Source: Hormoscilla sp. GM7CHS1pb (lineage in GTDB: Bacteria > Cyanobacteriota > Cyanobacteriia > Cyanobacteriales > Desertifilaceae). From it: a stretch of DNA of 64,000 nucleotides. Positions 24,185-33,419 of the stretch are shown here, piece after piece (position 1 is the stretch's first letter; each line of letters begins with the position of its first letter). The stretch lies in contig JACONN010000006.1 of NCBI GenBank assembly GCA_014323675.1, positions 806,001-870,000 of the forward strand, in the 5' to 3' direction. Below the pieces are notes generated by a model, which did not search any database, was not told the DNA's origin, and saw nothing but the letters and a program-made list of their open reading frames with translations. Made by a program: the position numbers and the translations under genes.

Positions 24185-27100
24185 ATGAGTATTAAGGCAA
24201 GTGGTGGCAGCTCAATGGCCCGCCCGCAACTGTATCAAACCGTCGCAGTTTCGACCATTTCCCAAGCGGAACAGCAATACAGGTTCTTGGAAAAGGGGGA
24301 ATTAAGCGAACTGTCTACCTATTTCGATTCCGGTCTCAAGCGCCTGGAGATAGCAGCACTGCTGACGAAAAACTCAGAACTGATAGTCTCACAGGCCGCC
24401 AACAGGATTTTCACTGGCGGTTCGCCCCTGGCTTATCTGGAAAAGCCACAAGAACCGATGATGACTATGGCAACCGCGACGGCGACTGCTGGCGAGAAAA
24501 AAAAGCCAAAGCCAGTGCAACCGGGAACTGAAACATATGTGGCCAGCCCTAGCGGTGGCGGTGGCGGACCGCGCTTTGGCTTGGGCGGCGGTGGGATCGG
24601 TCGCGTGCCAGTAGGTTTCCGACCGATTAATGTATCCCGCTACGGTCCGGCAAATATGACCAAGTCTCTGCGGGACATGAGTTGGTTCCTGCGTTACGTT
24701 ACCTACGCGATCGTCGCTGGAGACCCCAGCATCATTGAGGTGAACACGCGCGGACTTAAGGAAATAATCGAAGGGGCTTGCTCTACAGATGCGACAATAG
24801 TAGCCCTGCAATCAATGCGGGCGTCATCAGTAAGATATTTCAAAAAGGACCCAGATGCAGCCGCGATCGTCACCCAATACTTCGATATTTTAATTACTGA
24901 ATTCAAAGCATCCACTCCATCCAACAAGCTGCGCCAGCGGCCCAGCACGGACCTACAAGGTCTGGAATTGCCGCAAATATATTTCAACGCCGCCGAACGA
25001 CGCCCCAAATTTGTCATGAAGCCGGGGCTGTCAACCACGGAAAAGCAAGAAGTAGTCAAAGCAGCCTACCGGCAAGTATTTGAGCGGGACATCACCCGGG
25101 CCTATTCCCAGTCACTATCCTATCTGGAATCCCAGGTCAAGAATGGTGACATCTCCACCAAGGAGTTTATTCGCCGTCTGGCAAAATCTCCCCTGTACCG
25201 CCAACAATTCTACGAACCATTCGTTAACAGCCGGGTAGTAGAACTGGCATTTCGCCATATACTCGGTCGCGGGGTCTCCAGTCAAGAAGAATTCCAAAAA
25301 TACTTCGCGATCGTCTCATCCGGAGGACTGCCAGCCCTCGTGGACGCTCTGGTAGACTCTCAAGAATATTCCGACTACTTCGGCGAAGAAACAGTCCCCT
25401 ACCTGCGGGGGTTGGGACAAGAGGCCCAAGAATGTCGGAACTGGGGACCGCAGCAAGACCTGTTCAATTACAGCGCACCCTTCCGGAAAGTTCCTCAATT
25501 CATCACCACTTTTGCCTCCTACAATCAGCCCCTACCAGACCAACACCCCTATGGATCCGGCAACGACCAGTTGGAAATTCAATTTGGCGCGATCTTCCCG
25601 AAAGAAACCCGCAACCCCAGCAGCAGCCCAGCTTTCTTTGGCAAAGATACCAAGCGCTTGCTAATCCGTCGCGGTGCTGGCATAGAAAACCAAAACAGCA
25701 ACCCAGCAGCACTCGGGAAAGGCCCTGGTTCCCTGGGTCCGAAAGTGTTCAAGCTCGCTCAAATTCCCAGCAACGGCAAGAAGCGGGAAACTCCCACAAA
25801 TATCAAGTTCACGGAAACTTCCACCCAATCAATAATTCGGGCTTGCTACTTGCAGGTATTTGGCCGGGATGTCTACGAAGGTCAGCGGCTGAAGTCAGCA
25901 GAGAACCGGCTGGAGAACGGCGATATTACTGTCCGGGAGTTCATCCGCATGCTGGCAAAATCAGACGTGTTCCGCAACATGTACTGGAGTAGCCTGTACG
26001 TGATGAAGGCAGTGGAATATATCCATCGGCGTCTGCTGGGACGGGTAACCTATGGCCGTCAGGAAACGAACAAGTATTTTGATATCTGCGCTAAGCAAGG
26101 TTTCTACGCCTTGGTGGACGCGATCTTGGACAGCCCAGAATACAGCGAAAGTTTTGGAGAAGATACTGTACCCTACGAACGGTATGTGACGGCAGCTGGC
26201 TTGGCCGGGCGTTCTCTGCGGGTAGGTGCTCTGCGGTCAGATTTGGGTACAATACCCAAGCAGTCGGAAACGCCACGGTTTGTAGAATTGGGTGCTGTAG
26301 AAATGCGGACGGAACCGGATGTGCAATTCCGGATCAATCAAGGCGTCAGCAAGCAGCGCGAGCAAACTAAGGTGTTTAAGCTGACCGAGACCAAGGATCA
26401 AGTGGCGTTTAAGATCCTGGTGGGGGCAGCTTATCGGCAGATATTCGAGCGGGATATTGCTCCCTTTGTGGTCAAGAATGAATTCACCTCTCTGGAAAGC
26501 AAGCTACGCAACCAGGAAATCAATGTTAAGGAGTTCATTGAGGGCCTGGGGTGTTCGGAGATTTACATTAAAGAGTTCTACACGCCTTATCCGAATACTA
26601 AGGTGATCGAACTGGGGACGAAGCACTTTTTGGGACGCGCCCCCCTGAACCAAGCGGAAATTCGCAAGTACAATCAGATTCTGGCCACTCAAGGGATTCG
26701 TGCTTTCATCAACATCATGGTCAACAGCATGGAGTATCTCCAGGTGTTTGGTGAAGATACGGTTCCTTACTATCGCTACGAGACTCTGCCAGCAGCAAAC
26801 TTCCCCAATAGCGAGAAGCTTTATAACCAGCAGACGAAGCAGAACGATCGCGTGGTGGTGCCCAGCTTTGAACCGGTAGAACCGCGCCTGGATCCCTCGA
26901 AGTTGCCCCTGACAGGAAAGGCGATCGCCGATCGGGCCGCAGCAGCACGGAAGCTAGCAGAGACCAAGGAGTTGGTCGCACAAGTGGGTCGCTCGGTTAA
27001 CAGTAGCATGCAACCAGTGGCTTCAAAAAGCCCGCAGATAGCCCGAATTTACCGAATGATGCCCGGTGCGGCGGCAGCGGAAAAGGAAGCGGTGCTCAAT

Positions 27101-27451
27101 GCGCTCTACTCTCAGGTGCTGGATCTATATGGAGCGCCAGTGCCAGAAAACCTGCGCATTAAAGAGTTGGAGGCCAAACTGTTGGGCGGTGAAATGTCAG
27201 TGCGGTCCTTCGTCCGGGCCCTGGCAAGCTCAGCAGGATACCGCGATCGCTTCGGAACCCCTTATCCCAGCATGAAGGTAGTAGAATTACTGTACCGGCA
27301 TCTACTGGGACGCGCGCCAGCAACGGCGGAAAGTCAGCAATATCAGAATTTGCTAGCCGAGCGGGGACTGAAAGCAGCAGTAGACACGATCGTCGATAGC
27401 CCAGAGTATGCACGTTACTTTGGCGCTGATGTGGTGCCTTACAAGCGTTAA
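24185..27451 (+). CDS. apcE: Phycobilisome core-membrane linker (LCM)
   Basis: 1088 residues. It anchors the phycobilisome core to the thylakoid and is a terminal energy emitter. Residues 1-240 form a phycobiliprotein-like domain (MSIKASGGSSMARPQLYQTV start) with the PB-loop insertion at about 85-150, rich in Gly. The chromophore-site region EGACSTDATIVAL carries Cys about 199. Four linker (REP) domains follow at about 281-408, 546-665, 737-863 and 965-1088, each with an AAYRQVFERD-type start, an LGR motif and a VPY end. Four REPs correspond to cores with five allophycocyanin cylinders in characterised species. Confidence 0.96.
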   Translation: MSIKASGGSSMARPQLYQTVAVSTISQAEQQYRFLEKGELSELSTYFDSGLKRLEIAALLTKNSELIVSQAANRIFTGGSPLAYLEKPQEPMMTMATATATAGEKKKPKPVQPGTETYVASPSGGGGGPRFGLGGGGIGRVPVGFRPINVSRYGPANMTKSLRDMSWFLRYVTYAIVAGDPSIIEVNTRGLKEIIEGACSTDATIVALQSMRASSVRYFKKDPDAAAIVTQYFDILITEFKASTPSNKLRQRPSTDLQGLELPQIYFNAAERRPKFVMKPGLSTTEKQEVVKAAYRQVFERDITRAYSQSLSYLESQVKNGDISTKEFIRRLAKSPLYRQQFYEPFVNSRVVELAFRHILGRGVSSQEEFQKYFAIVSSGGLPALVDALVDSQEYSDYFGEETVPYLRGLGQEAQECRNWGPQQDLFNYSAPFRKVPQFITTFASYNQPLPDQHPYGSGNDQLEIQFGAIFPKETRNPSSSPAFFGKDTKRLLIRRGAGIENQNSNPAALGKGPGSLGPKVFKLAQIPSNGKKRETPTNIKFTETSTQSIIRACYLQVFGRDVYEGQRLKSAENRLENGDITVREFIRMLAKSDVFRNMYWSSLYVMKAVEYIHRRLLGRVTYGRQETNKYFDICAKQGFYALVDAILDSPEYSESFGEDTVPYERYVTAAGLAGRSLRVGALRSDLGTIPKQSETPRFVELGAVEMRTEPDVQFRINQGVSKQREQTKVFKLTETKDQVAFKILVGAAYRQIFERDIAPFVVKNEFTSLESKLRNQEINVKEFIEGLGCSEIYIKEFYTPYPNTKVIELGTKHFLGRAPLNQAEIRKYNQILATQGIRAFINIMVNSMEYLQVFGEDTVPYYRYETLPAANFPNSEKLYNQQTKQNDRVVVPSFEPVEPRLDPSKLPLTGKAIADRAAAARKLAETKELVAQVGRSVNSSMQPVASKSPQIARIYRMMPGAAAAEKEAVLNALYSQVLDLYGAPVPENLRIKELEAKLLGGEMSVRSFVRALASSAGYRDRFGTPYPSMKVVELLYRHLLGRAPATAESQQYQNLLAERGLKAAVDTIVDSPEYARYFGADVVPYKR

Positions 27452-27471
27452 GATCGCCGGCTATCCAGGCA

Positions 27472-27500
27472 GTTCAGGGGTAAGATAAAGGCCCCTGAAC
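27472..27500 (+). terminator. Hairpin between apcE and apcA
   Basis: GTTCAGGGG (27472-27480) pairs with CCCCTGAAC (27492-27500), 21 bp after the apcE stop. There is no T-run. It may be a partial terminator or 3'-end stabiliser that sets apcE apart from the more abundant apcAB message. Confidence 0.5.
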
Positions 27501-27742
27501 CGCTACACAGCTCCTGCCGGGGGAAGCAAAATGAGGGTAAATATTAAATATTGTGAAGAAGAGATTGAAAATGTAACCGAGATGCAGCAAAATAAAAGCT
27601 GAGTTAGTTGCGGCGCAGGAAATCCAACTGAGGTCGCTCCAGCAGGCCCAAAAGAAACAACTGAGTATAAACTCTCTCTCAGCCTTGGCTTGCGCCAAGT
27701 GAAGACCGATTTGGTTACATTAATTATTGGAGGAATCCACGC

Positions 27743-28228
27743 ATGAGTATAGTCACGAAATCAATCGTGAATGCAGATGCTGAGGCCCGTTATCTCAGCC
27801 CAGGCGAACTAGAGCGGATCAAAGGCTTTGTCACATCAGGCGAACAGCGTCTGCGGATCGCTCAAGTTTTGACAGACTCCCGCGAACGCATCGTTAAGGA
27901 AGCAGGAGACCAACTGTTCCAAAAGCGTCCAGATGTGGTTTCTCCCGGTGGAAATGCCTATGGTGAAGAAATGACCGCTACCTGTCTGCGGGACATGGAC
28001 TACTATCTGCGTCTGATCACCTACGGAATTGTAGCAGGCGATGTCACCCCGATCGAAGAAATCGGTCTGGTGGGTGCCAAAGAAATGTACAAGTCCCTGG
28101 GAACTTCCCTGGATGCGTTGGCCGAAAGCGTCCGCTGCATGAAGGGTGTCGCCGTCGGGATGATGTCTGGCGACGACGCTGCGGAAGCAGGCTCCTACTT
28201 TGACTACGTGGTCGGTGGTCTGCAATAG
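27743..28228 (+). CDS. apcA: Allophycocyanin alpha subunit
   Basis: 161 residues of globin-like phycobiliprotein fold; it pairs with ApcB to form the (alpha-beta)3 discs of the phycobilisome core. It reads MSIVTKSIVNADAEARYLSP, and the phycocyanobilin-binding Cys lies in TATCLRDMDYYLRLITYGIV near residue 80. The C-terminus is YFDYVVGGLQ. GGAGG sits 8 bp before ATG, a strong ribosome site. The 291-bp gap from apcE is long enough for its own promoter, though I see no consensus hexamers. Confidence 0.97.
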   Translation: MSIVTKSIVNADAEARYLSPGELERIKGFVTSGEQRLRIAQVLTDSRERIVKEAGDQLFQKRPDVVSPGGNAYGEEMTATCLRDMDYYLRLITYGIVAGDVTPIEEIGLVGAKEMYKSLGTSLDALAESVRCMKGVAVGMMSGDDAAEAGSYFDYVVGGLQ

Positions 28229-28312
28229 GACAGATATTCCTTTCCCTCGGACGACGCACAGAAGCGTCAACAGAAAGTTCGCAAATTTAGGTAACTTCAA
28301 AGAAGCAAAACA

Positions 28313-28798
28313 ATGCAAGACGCAATTACCGCTGTAATCAATTCCTCTGATGTCCAAGGTAAGTACCTGGACACTGCCGCCCTCGACAAGCTGAAAGGCT
28401 ACTTCCAAACGGGTGAATTGCGCGTGCGCGCAGCAACAGCGATTAGCGCTAATGCAGCCGCGATCGTCAGGGACGCTGTGGCCAAATCCCTGCTATACTC
28501 TGACAGCACCCGTCCCGGTGGCAACATGTACACCACCCGTCGCTATGCAGCTTGCATTCGCGACTTAGACTACTTCCTGCGCTACGCCACCTACGCCATG
28601 TTAGCAGGAGATCCTTCCATCCTGGATGAGCGCGTACTCAACGGCTTGAAGGAAACCTACAACTCCTTGGGCGTGCCCATTGGCAATACAGTGCAAGCCA
28701 TTCAAGCGATGAAAGAGGTAACGGCTGGCCTGGTGGGCCTAGATGCCGGTAAGGAAATGGGCGTCTATTTTGACTATATCTGCTCTGGCTTGAGCTAG
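28313..28798 (+). CDS. apcB: Allophycocyanin beta subunit
   Basis: 161 residues: MQDAITAVINSSDVQGKYLD start, chromophore Cys in RRYAACIRDLDYFLRYATYA near residue 81, with the conserved Asn-containing NSLGVPIGNTVQAIQAMKE segment, and YFDYICSGLS end. It partners ApcA in core discs. The 84-bp spacer after apcA and matching orientation indicate one apcAB transcript. Confidence 0.97.
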   Translation: MQDAITAVINSSDVQGKYLDTAALDKLKGYFQTGELRVRAATAISANAAAIVRDAVAKSLLYSDSTRPGGNMYTTRRYAACIRDLDYFLRYATYAMLAGDPSILDERVLNGLKETYNSLGVPIGNTVQAIQAMKEVTAGLVGLDAGKEMGVYFDYICSGLS

Positions 28799-28828
28799 GA
28801 ATTTTTCCGGCTGCCTGGCCACTCATTG

Positions 28829-28917
28829 AGTCTGGGAAGTCGAAAGTGAGTCCTAGCCCGTTACTAGCCTAGGGAATGGGTTGGATCGGTCTAGGATTGA
28901 CTCTTGACTCCCAGACT
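28829..28917 (+). terminator. Large stem-loop between apcB and apcC
   Basis: AGTCTGGGA (28829-28837) pairs with TCCCAGACT (28909-28917). Further pairing inside (GAGTC and CCTAG blocks) makes an 89-nt hairpin followed by TTTAA. In other cyanobacteria a hairpin here attenuates or processes the message so that the linker is made in smaller amount than the biliproteins; the same role is inferred. Confidence 0.65.
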
Positions 28918-28986
28918 TTAAGATGTAAAATTTAATAGGTTCTATAGATTTAAGCTTTTCAGCAAGTAATAAGGAGAAATAGACCC

Positions 28987-29190
28987 ATGCGGATGTTTAA
29001 GATTACAGCCTGCGTTCCCAGCCTAACTCGGATTCGCACCCAGCGGGAACTGCAAAACACATACTTTACTAAGCTAGTCGCCTACGACAACTGGTTTCAG
29101 GAGCAGCAGCGGATCATGAAAATGGGTGGCAAAATTGTCAAGGTGCAACTGGCGACTGGTAAGGTAGGTGCTAACGCAGGGCTGATGTAA
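28987..29190 (+). CDS. apcC: Phycobilisome 7.8-kDa core linker (LC)
   Basis: 67 residues: MRMFKITACVPSLTRIRTQR ELQNTYFTKLVAYDNWFQEQ. This is the small CpcD-like linker that caps the outer discs of core cylinders. GGAG precedes the ATG by about 8 bp. It is the last gene of the apc cluster; downstream sequence is repeat-rich and non-coding. Confidence 0.96.
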   Translation: MRMFKITACVPSLTRIRTQRELQNTYFTKLVAYDNWFQEQQRIMKMGGKIVKVQLATGKVGANAGLM

Positions 29191-29923
29191 ACGAGGCTTT
29201 TTGATTATACTGCGAAGGTTAGGAACTGCGCTTATTTTAGCCGCCAATATGTCTTTGCGAGGGGGGAGATAATTGGGGTGTCCTCTGCACTTTTGCGGCG
29301 CTGCAAGCTATGCGCTGCGCGTCCCGTGAGGGATACGGGATGCGCTCATGCCGTTCGCGCAGCGCGGCGCCAGCCGTACCTTTGTTTTTGTTCTGGTCCC
29401 TATACGAACTTCTGGTCTGGCTATGCGCTGCGCGCAGGCTGCGCGAACGGGATGCGCCGCCTGCGCGGGCTATTTTACAGGCATCTGGGCAGCGTCCGGT
29501 TAGTTACCCGGGGATCTGGCACCCAGCTATCAACTACTTTTGACCACACCCAGATAATTGAGAGCTCCTTGTGCTGTAGGAGTAAAACCCCTCGAAGCGT
29601 GACATCTGTCGCTCGCTTACGCTGCTGCGCTAACGGGAGGGTCTGATCTACAGTTACTGCTTTGGGATCCCCCCTCGAAATGACGCTTTCTTCTCTATTT
29701 TGTGCTCGTCGATCTTTTTCAAGGTGTATCAGCAGATTCGGCAGGGCAAATCTTCTTTGACTTTTGCTTTTTTAAGTTTGAAGTTTTGGCTCTTCCTAAT
29801 AAGGGATGCTAAAATGATAGCTGATTTGCCTGAATTCCTTTCCCAATAAGACTTCCAGCGCTAATCGCTTTGCAGATCGGTGCAGAGCAGTCGTTTTCGA
29901 GCGGCGATCGCCTCAAACCTATA
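29191..29923. other. Non-coding repeat mosaic after apcC
   Basis: Contains GC-rich runs built on CTGCGCG/GCGCAGC palindromes (29290-29470), TTACCCGGGGATCTGGC (29507, also at 11214), and an end of the 12685-type miniature element (GCTATCAACTACTTTTGACC, ACACCC to 29552). No credible gene: the open frames translate only repeat sequence rich in Cys and Arg. Confidence 0.6.
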
Positions 29924-30119
29924 CTAGAGCGTCGGTCCATTAATAATACTTGACAAATTTCAACTACTGTGTATGTCCGAAAAATAAGTATATTCTCGTA
30001 AAAATATCACTCCCTCTGGACATCATGATTTTATCCAAAATCTGTTCTACTGAACGGGCGATCGGACATATACACATTTCTTTTTTTTGTCAACCCCCTC
30101 TACTGGACCGACGCTCTAG
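29924..30119. mobile_element. 196-bp inverted-repeat-bounded element
   Basis: CTAGAGCGTCGGTCCA (29924-29939) is repeated exactly in inverted orientation at 30104-30119. The ~164 bp between are AT-rich, with partial further symmetry (TTGACAAAT against the TTTTGTCAA side), and have no ORF. It looks like a miniature inverted-repeat transposable element of unidentified parentage; no clear target duplication is visible. Confidence 0.65.
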
Positions 30120-30205
30120 GCAAGGCTTTGATGTTTTTTTGATGATAATTTAGCATACTATTTCACGAAGAGCCGATCGCGCAGCGTGGCGCAGCCATAG
30201 TTTTA

Positions 30206-31413
30206 TTGATAATGCTAGGTGGCTTAATCAATTTTTTCAATCCCTCGGCAGAGGAATGGGCAATGGAAGCCCGACTGCTGCGGTGGCTGACATTTCTGTG
30301 GCTGCTAGTGGGGTTGGCGGTGTTGTTTAGTGCGTCTTATCCTGTAGGGGATGCCGACTATGGTGATGGACTGTACTATTTTAAGCGACAGTTGCTGTGG
30401 GCAGGATTTGGCTTAGTAGGATTCAGCCTGACAGTCAACACGCCTTTGCGATATCTATTGAAAATAGCCCAGTGGTTAGTGTTTTGGGGACTGGGGTTAA
30501 TTGGGGCCACGATAATTCCAGGTTTGGGCACGACAATTAATGGTGCGACGCGCTGGCTATTTTTTGGTTCTTTTCCCCTGCAACCTTCAGAGTTGATTAA
30601 ACCATTCTTGGTGCTGCAAAGTGCTAAGGTGTTTGGTAATTGGGAACAGTTGACTGTGAAGACTCGCTGGCGGTGGCAGGGGGTTTTTGTGGCGATCCTG
30701 GTGGGATTTTGCTTCAGCCTAACTTGAGTACGGCGGCTTTCTGCGGCATGACCCTATTTTTAGTGGCGACGGCAGCAGGGTTGCCTTATGTCGATCTGGG
30801 AGCAACTGCTGCTGGTGGTTTGCTGTTAGGGACAATCAGCATCAGCAACAATGAGTATCAGTTGCGTCGGATCATGTCTTTTTTGAATCCCTGGGCAGAC
30901 CCCAAGCAGGACGGCTATCAGTTGATTCAAAGTTTGCTGGCGATCGGTTCTGGTGGCACTTGGGGGACGGGCTATGGTCTGTCTCAGCAAAAGTTATTTT
31001 ATTTGCCAATTCAGTACACGGATTTTATTTTTGCTGTCTATGCTGAAGAGTTTGGCTTGTTTGGCAGTTTCCTGCTACTCCTGATGCTGGCGGCCTATGC
31101 TACCCTGGGATTGGTGGTGGCCCTGAAGGCTAGCCCCAAGATCCATCAGCTAGTGGCCATAGGGGCGACGGTGTTGCTCGTGGGGCAGTCTCTGTTAAAT
31201 ATTGGTGTTGCTACTGGTGTACTGCCGACTACGGGGTTGCCTTTGCCGATGTTTAGCTATGGTGGCAATTCCATGATTGCGAGTTTGCTGGCAGCTGGGT
31301 TGCTGATTCGCGTGGCCCGGGAAAGTTCTGAGGCTTCTGCGGTCCCGATCGATCGCACTGGCTTCCAGAGGCGATCGCCTTCTGGCCGCAAGTTGACCTC
31401 AGGTCGAAGATGA
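30206..31413 (+). pseudogene. FtsW/RodA/SpoVE-family protein, frameshifted
   Basis: SEDS-family glycosyltransferase that polymerises lipid II. The 5' frame (30206-30727) gives FSASYPVGDADYGDGLYYFK and NGATRWLFFGSFPLQPSELI KP; the 3' frame (to 31413) gives LLQPNLSTAAFCGMTLF, SFLNPWADPKQDGYQLIQSL, YGLSQQKLFYLPIQYTDFIF AV and PTTGLPLPMFSYGGNS. Joined, they make a complete ~395-residue FtsW-like protein. The single shift lies at about 30700-30715, in a GGTGGGATTTTG stretch; restoring one G repairs it. Either a real knockout of this copy or an assembly error. Confidence 0.85.
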
Positions 31414-31700
31414 AAGCAGCAAAACTGGGAAAATCCTTGACATTAACAGAGTTTTGTATTTGCACTTCTACTTATCAGCAAGTTAGCCGATCGCATTAAT
31501 TAGTTTCCGCAAAACCTAGAAGAAAGAATTTCCGCACTCCAGGACTTAAACAAGTTTATCTTAGATGGGGCGATCGACTATTTGGGCAGAGAGAAGTTTG
31601 AACTTACCTAGGGTTTTTGCTCTCGGGACTTGAAAAAGTATATGGAAAAGAAAGAGCCAGTGACAGGATTAAAAAATGGTCGGGTAGCGCCTGATAATTA
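31409..31700 (+). pseudogene. Decayed conserved gene, copy A
   Basis: MKAAKLGKSLTLTEFCICTS TYQ begins at 31409 and the reading continues in other frames as ISALQDLNKFILDGAIDY, FCSRDLKKYMEKKEPVTGLK NGRVAP. It resembles a cyanobacterial hypothetical protein of about 120 residues whose function I cannot state. Stops and shifts make it non-coding. The first ~190 bp, and the last ~35 bp of the ftsW frame before it, are repeated at 33381-33605 on the far side of vapBC. Confidence 0.6.
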
Positions 31701-31722
31701 ATTGAAAATGGGCGGATAAAAA

Positions 31723-31980
31723 ATGCTACGCACATTCAAAGCTGTACTGAAGGGAAATCATTTGGAGTGGCTGGAAGAGGCTCCAGAACAGGCAATGCCT
31801 GTTAATGTTCATGTTATTATTGTCGAGTCAGAGTCAAGCAAAGACTTGATTAAAAGTAATAAGAGAAGGCTTGAGGCGCTAGAAAAACTGGCAGCAAATA
31901 ATGCTTTTGCTGGAGTATATCCAGTAGAATGGCAGCGCGAGGTGCGCCGAGATCGACCACTTCCGGGTAGGAGCGAATAA
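31723..31980 (+). CDS. VapB-like antitoxin
   Basis: 85 residues: MLRTFKAVLKGNHLEWLEEA PEQ followed by a strand VNVHVIIVESE and a helical tail ending NPVEWQREVRRDR-like (VYPVEWQREVRRDRPLPGRS). This is a cyanobacterial antitoxin family that precedes PIN-domain toxins. Its TAA overlaps the ATG of the vapC gene by one base, the usual translational coupling. With vapC interrupted it is now an unpaired antitoxin. Confidence 0.75.
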   Translation: MLRTFKAVLKGNHLEWLEEAPEQAMPVNVHVIIVESESSKDLIKSNKRRLEALEKLAANNAFAGVYPVEWQREVRRDRPLPGRSE

Positions 31981-32008
31981 TGCTGATTGACAGTAATATC
32001 ATTATCTA

Positions 32009-33028
32009 ACTTAAGTTGCGACCTATAAAAATTGAATACAAAAAGCGATGATAAAGAGAATTATTTTCAATTCAAATCCTTTGGATGTAACGGCATGAAT
32101 TGACTTGGGAAACAAATTAGTTATCCGACTAAAACATGTTTCAACTTGTTTTCTAGTTACCTGTTGTATATATTCAAAACAAGGAGATTCTTTTCTTTTT
32201 GAATTCTTTTTTCGCAAAGGTTTTAATTTGATCTTTGCCGACTCTTTTAGTAAATCTTCTAATTGATAATCGTTATAAGCTTTGTCTCCATAAACTAGAG
32301 AATTTGATGGTAAATCGAAGCAAAAAGATTGCAGAACTTTAACGTCATTATAACTACCCGGGGCATGATAAAATTCTATTGGATTTCCACTTTTGTTTAC
32401 TAACATATGAACCCTTAATCCATAAAAATAACGTTTTTTACTTGCAATATATCCTCGATATTCTTCTTGCTTATAAATTTTACATCTATCAATCCTAATA
32501 TTGTCACAGACTGGCACAGGGAAACTATCAAGAATATATTCTTGACATTCTTGACCTGGATTTAGCTCTTTAAATGTTTGAGCTATGACTTGGAATAAAA
32601 GCATCCAAATTGGTTCGCCTATATTATGTAATCGGAGATTGAATCTACTTTTACTTAACAGATTTTTTAGATAATTGTGTTCCACCATAAATTGACAAGA
32701 GCGCTCGTGATGTCCGACAAAAAAATATGCAGCAACCAATCCTACCGTCATCACCTCTGCATTGTTCATTTTTACTTGTGGATCTTCTTTTATATTCAAA
32801 GCTTTTAGGAGCTCGTCGCAAAGAACAAAAATTGTTGTAATCATATCTTCCATAATCTACAGAACCAGCAATTAACTGTTATTTTAGTACATTATAACCT
32901 CTAAATAGCCAACCCGCCTCATAGCACAATAAAAATATAATTTTGTATCGAGGGCTACTAAAACCCTCAAAATATCTGTAAAGTCTAAGTGGGTAATTCA
33001 TATTTTTTTAAATAGGTCGCAACTTAGG
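32009..33028 (-). mobile_element. IS982-family insertion sequence, complete
   Basis: 1020 bp with terminal inverted repeats ACTTAAGTTGCGACCTAT (32009) and, inverted, CCTAAGTTGCGACCTAT (ending 33028), flanked by the 7-bp duplication TTATCTA (32002-32008 and 33029-33035). It contains one full-length transposase gene on the minus strand. Truncated or degenerate relatives are at 35943-36353 and 52957-53897. This is the copy most likely to be active. Confidence 0.92.
32023..32853 (-). CDS. IS982-family transposase
   Basis: 276 residues, undamaged. The N-terminal DNA-binding region (MITTIFVLCDELLKALNIKE, VMTVGLVAAYFFVGHHERSC) precedes the DDE domain: EYILDSFPVPVCDNIRIDRC with the first Asp, LVYGDKAYNDYQLEDLL with the second, and VTRKQVETCFSRITNLFPKS with the Glu. 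The SKKRYFYGLRVHMLV segment is diagnostic for IS982. AT-rich codon use differs from the GC-richer housekeeping genes. It ends 14 bp inside the element's left end. Confidence 0.93.
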   Translation of the reverse strand: MEDMITTIFVLCDELLKALNIKEDPQVKMNNAEVMTVGLVAAYFFVGHHERSCQFMVEHNYLKNLLSKSRFNLRLHNIGEPIWMLLFQVIAQTFKELNPGQECQEYILDSFPVPVCDNIRIDRCKIYKQEEYRGYIASKKRYFYGLRVHMLVNKSGNPIEFYHAPGSYNDVKVLQSFCFDLPSNSLVYGDKAYNDYQLEDLLKESAKIKLKPLRKKNSKRKESPCFEYIQQVTRKQVETCFSRITNLFPKSIHAVTSKGFELKIILFIIAFCIQFL

Positions 33029-33419
33029 TTATCTATTCTGCTCAGCCAGAAAACTCTGATTTAAGGAGCTTCTTAGCTGAACATAGACCTGCTGTCTCGG
33101 CGTTGAGCTATGTTGAAGTGCTTGGTTATCATCAGCTAAGAGAAGCAGATAGTCAGTATTTTCAACAATTCTTTAACGATGTTATCATTCTACCTATCTC
33201 CCAAGCCGTATTGGAGCAAGCGGTGGCTCTGCGACAAATGAGAAGGATGACTCTCGGGGATGCTATTATTGCCAGCACTGCTCTGGTGCATGGTATGACT
33301 CTGGTGACACGCAATACTGATGATTTTAGATGGATAACTCAACTAATATTACTCAATCCTTTTGACTTGGGTGGTTGAAGGCGATCGATCGCCTTCTGGC
33401 AGTAAATTTACCTCACAAG

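Larger units (their letters stand above)
31980..33378 (+). pseudogene. VapC PIN-domain toxin interrupted by IS982
   Basis: Codons 1-9 plus two bases (MLIDSNIII) lie at 31980-32008 and the rest at 33036-33378. Deleting the IS and one 7-bp duplication gives an uninterrupted 123-codon frame. PIN landmarks: DSNIII with the first acidic residue, VSALSYVEVLGYHQ with Glu, RMTLGDAIIASTAL and LVTRNTDDF with the last acidic pair. VapC toxins are Mg2+-dependent RNases. The toxin is inactivated cleanly and could be restored by precise excision. Confidence 0.88.

Noticed and set aside
29278..29646. 122- and 77-codon frames after apcC
   Set aside because: Translations are Cys/Arg-rich products of GCGCAGC-type repeats with no start signal.
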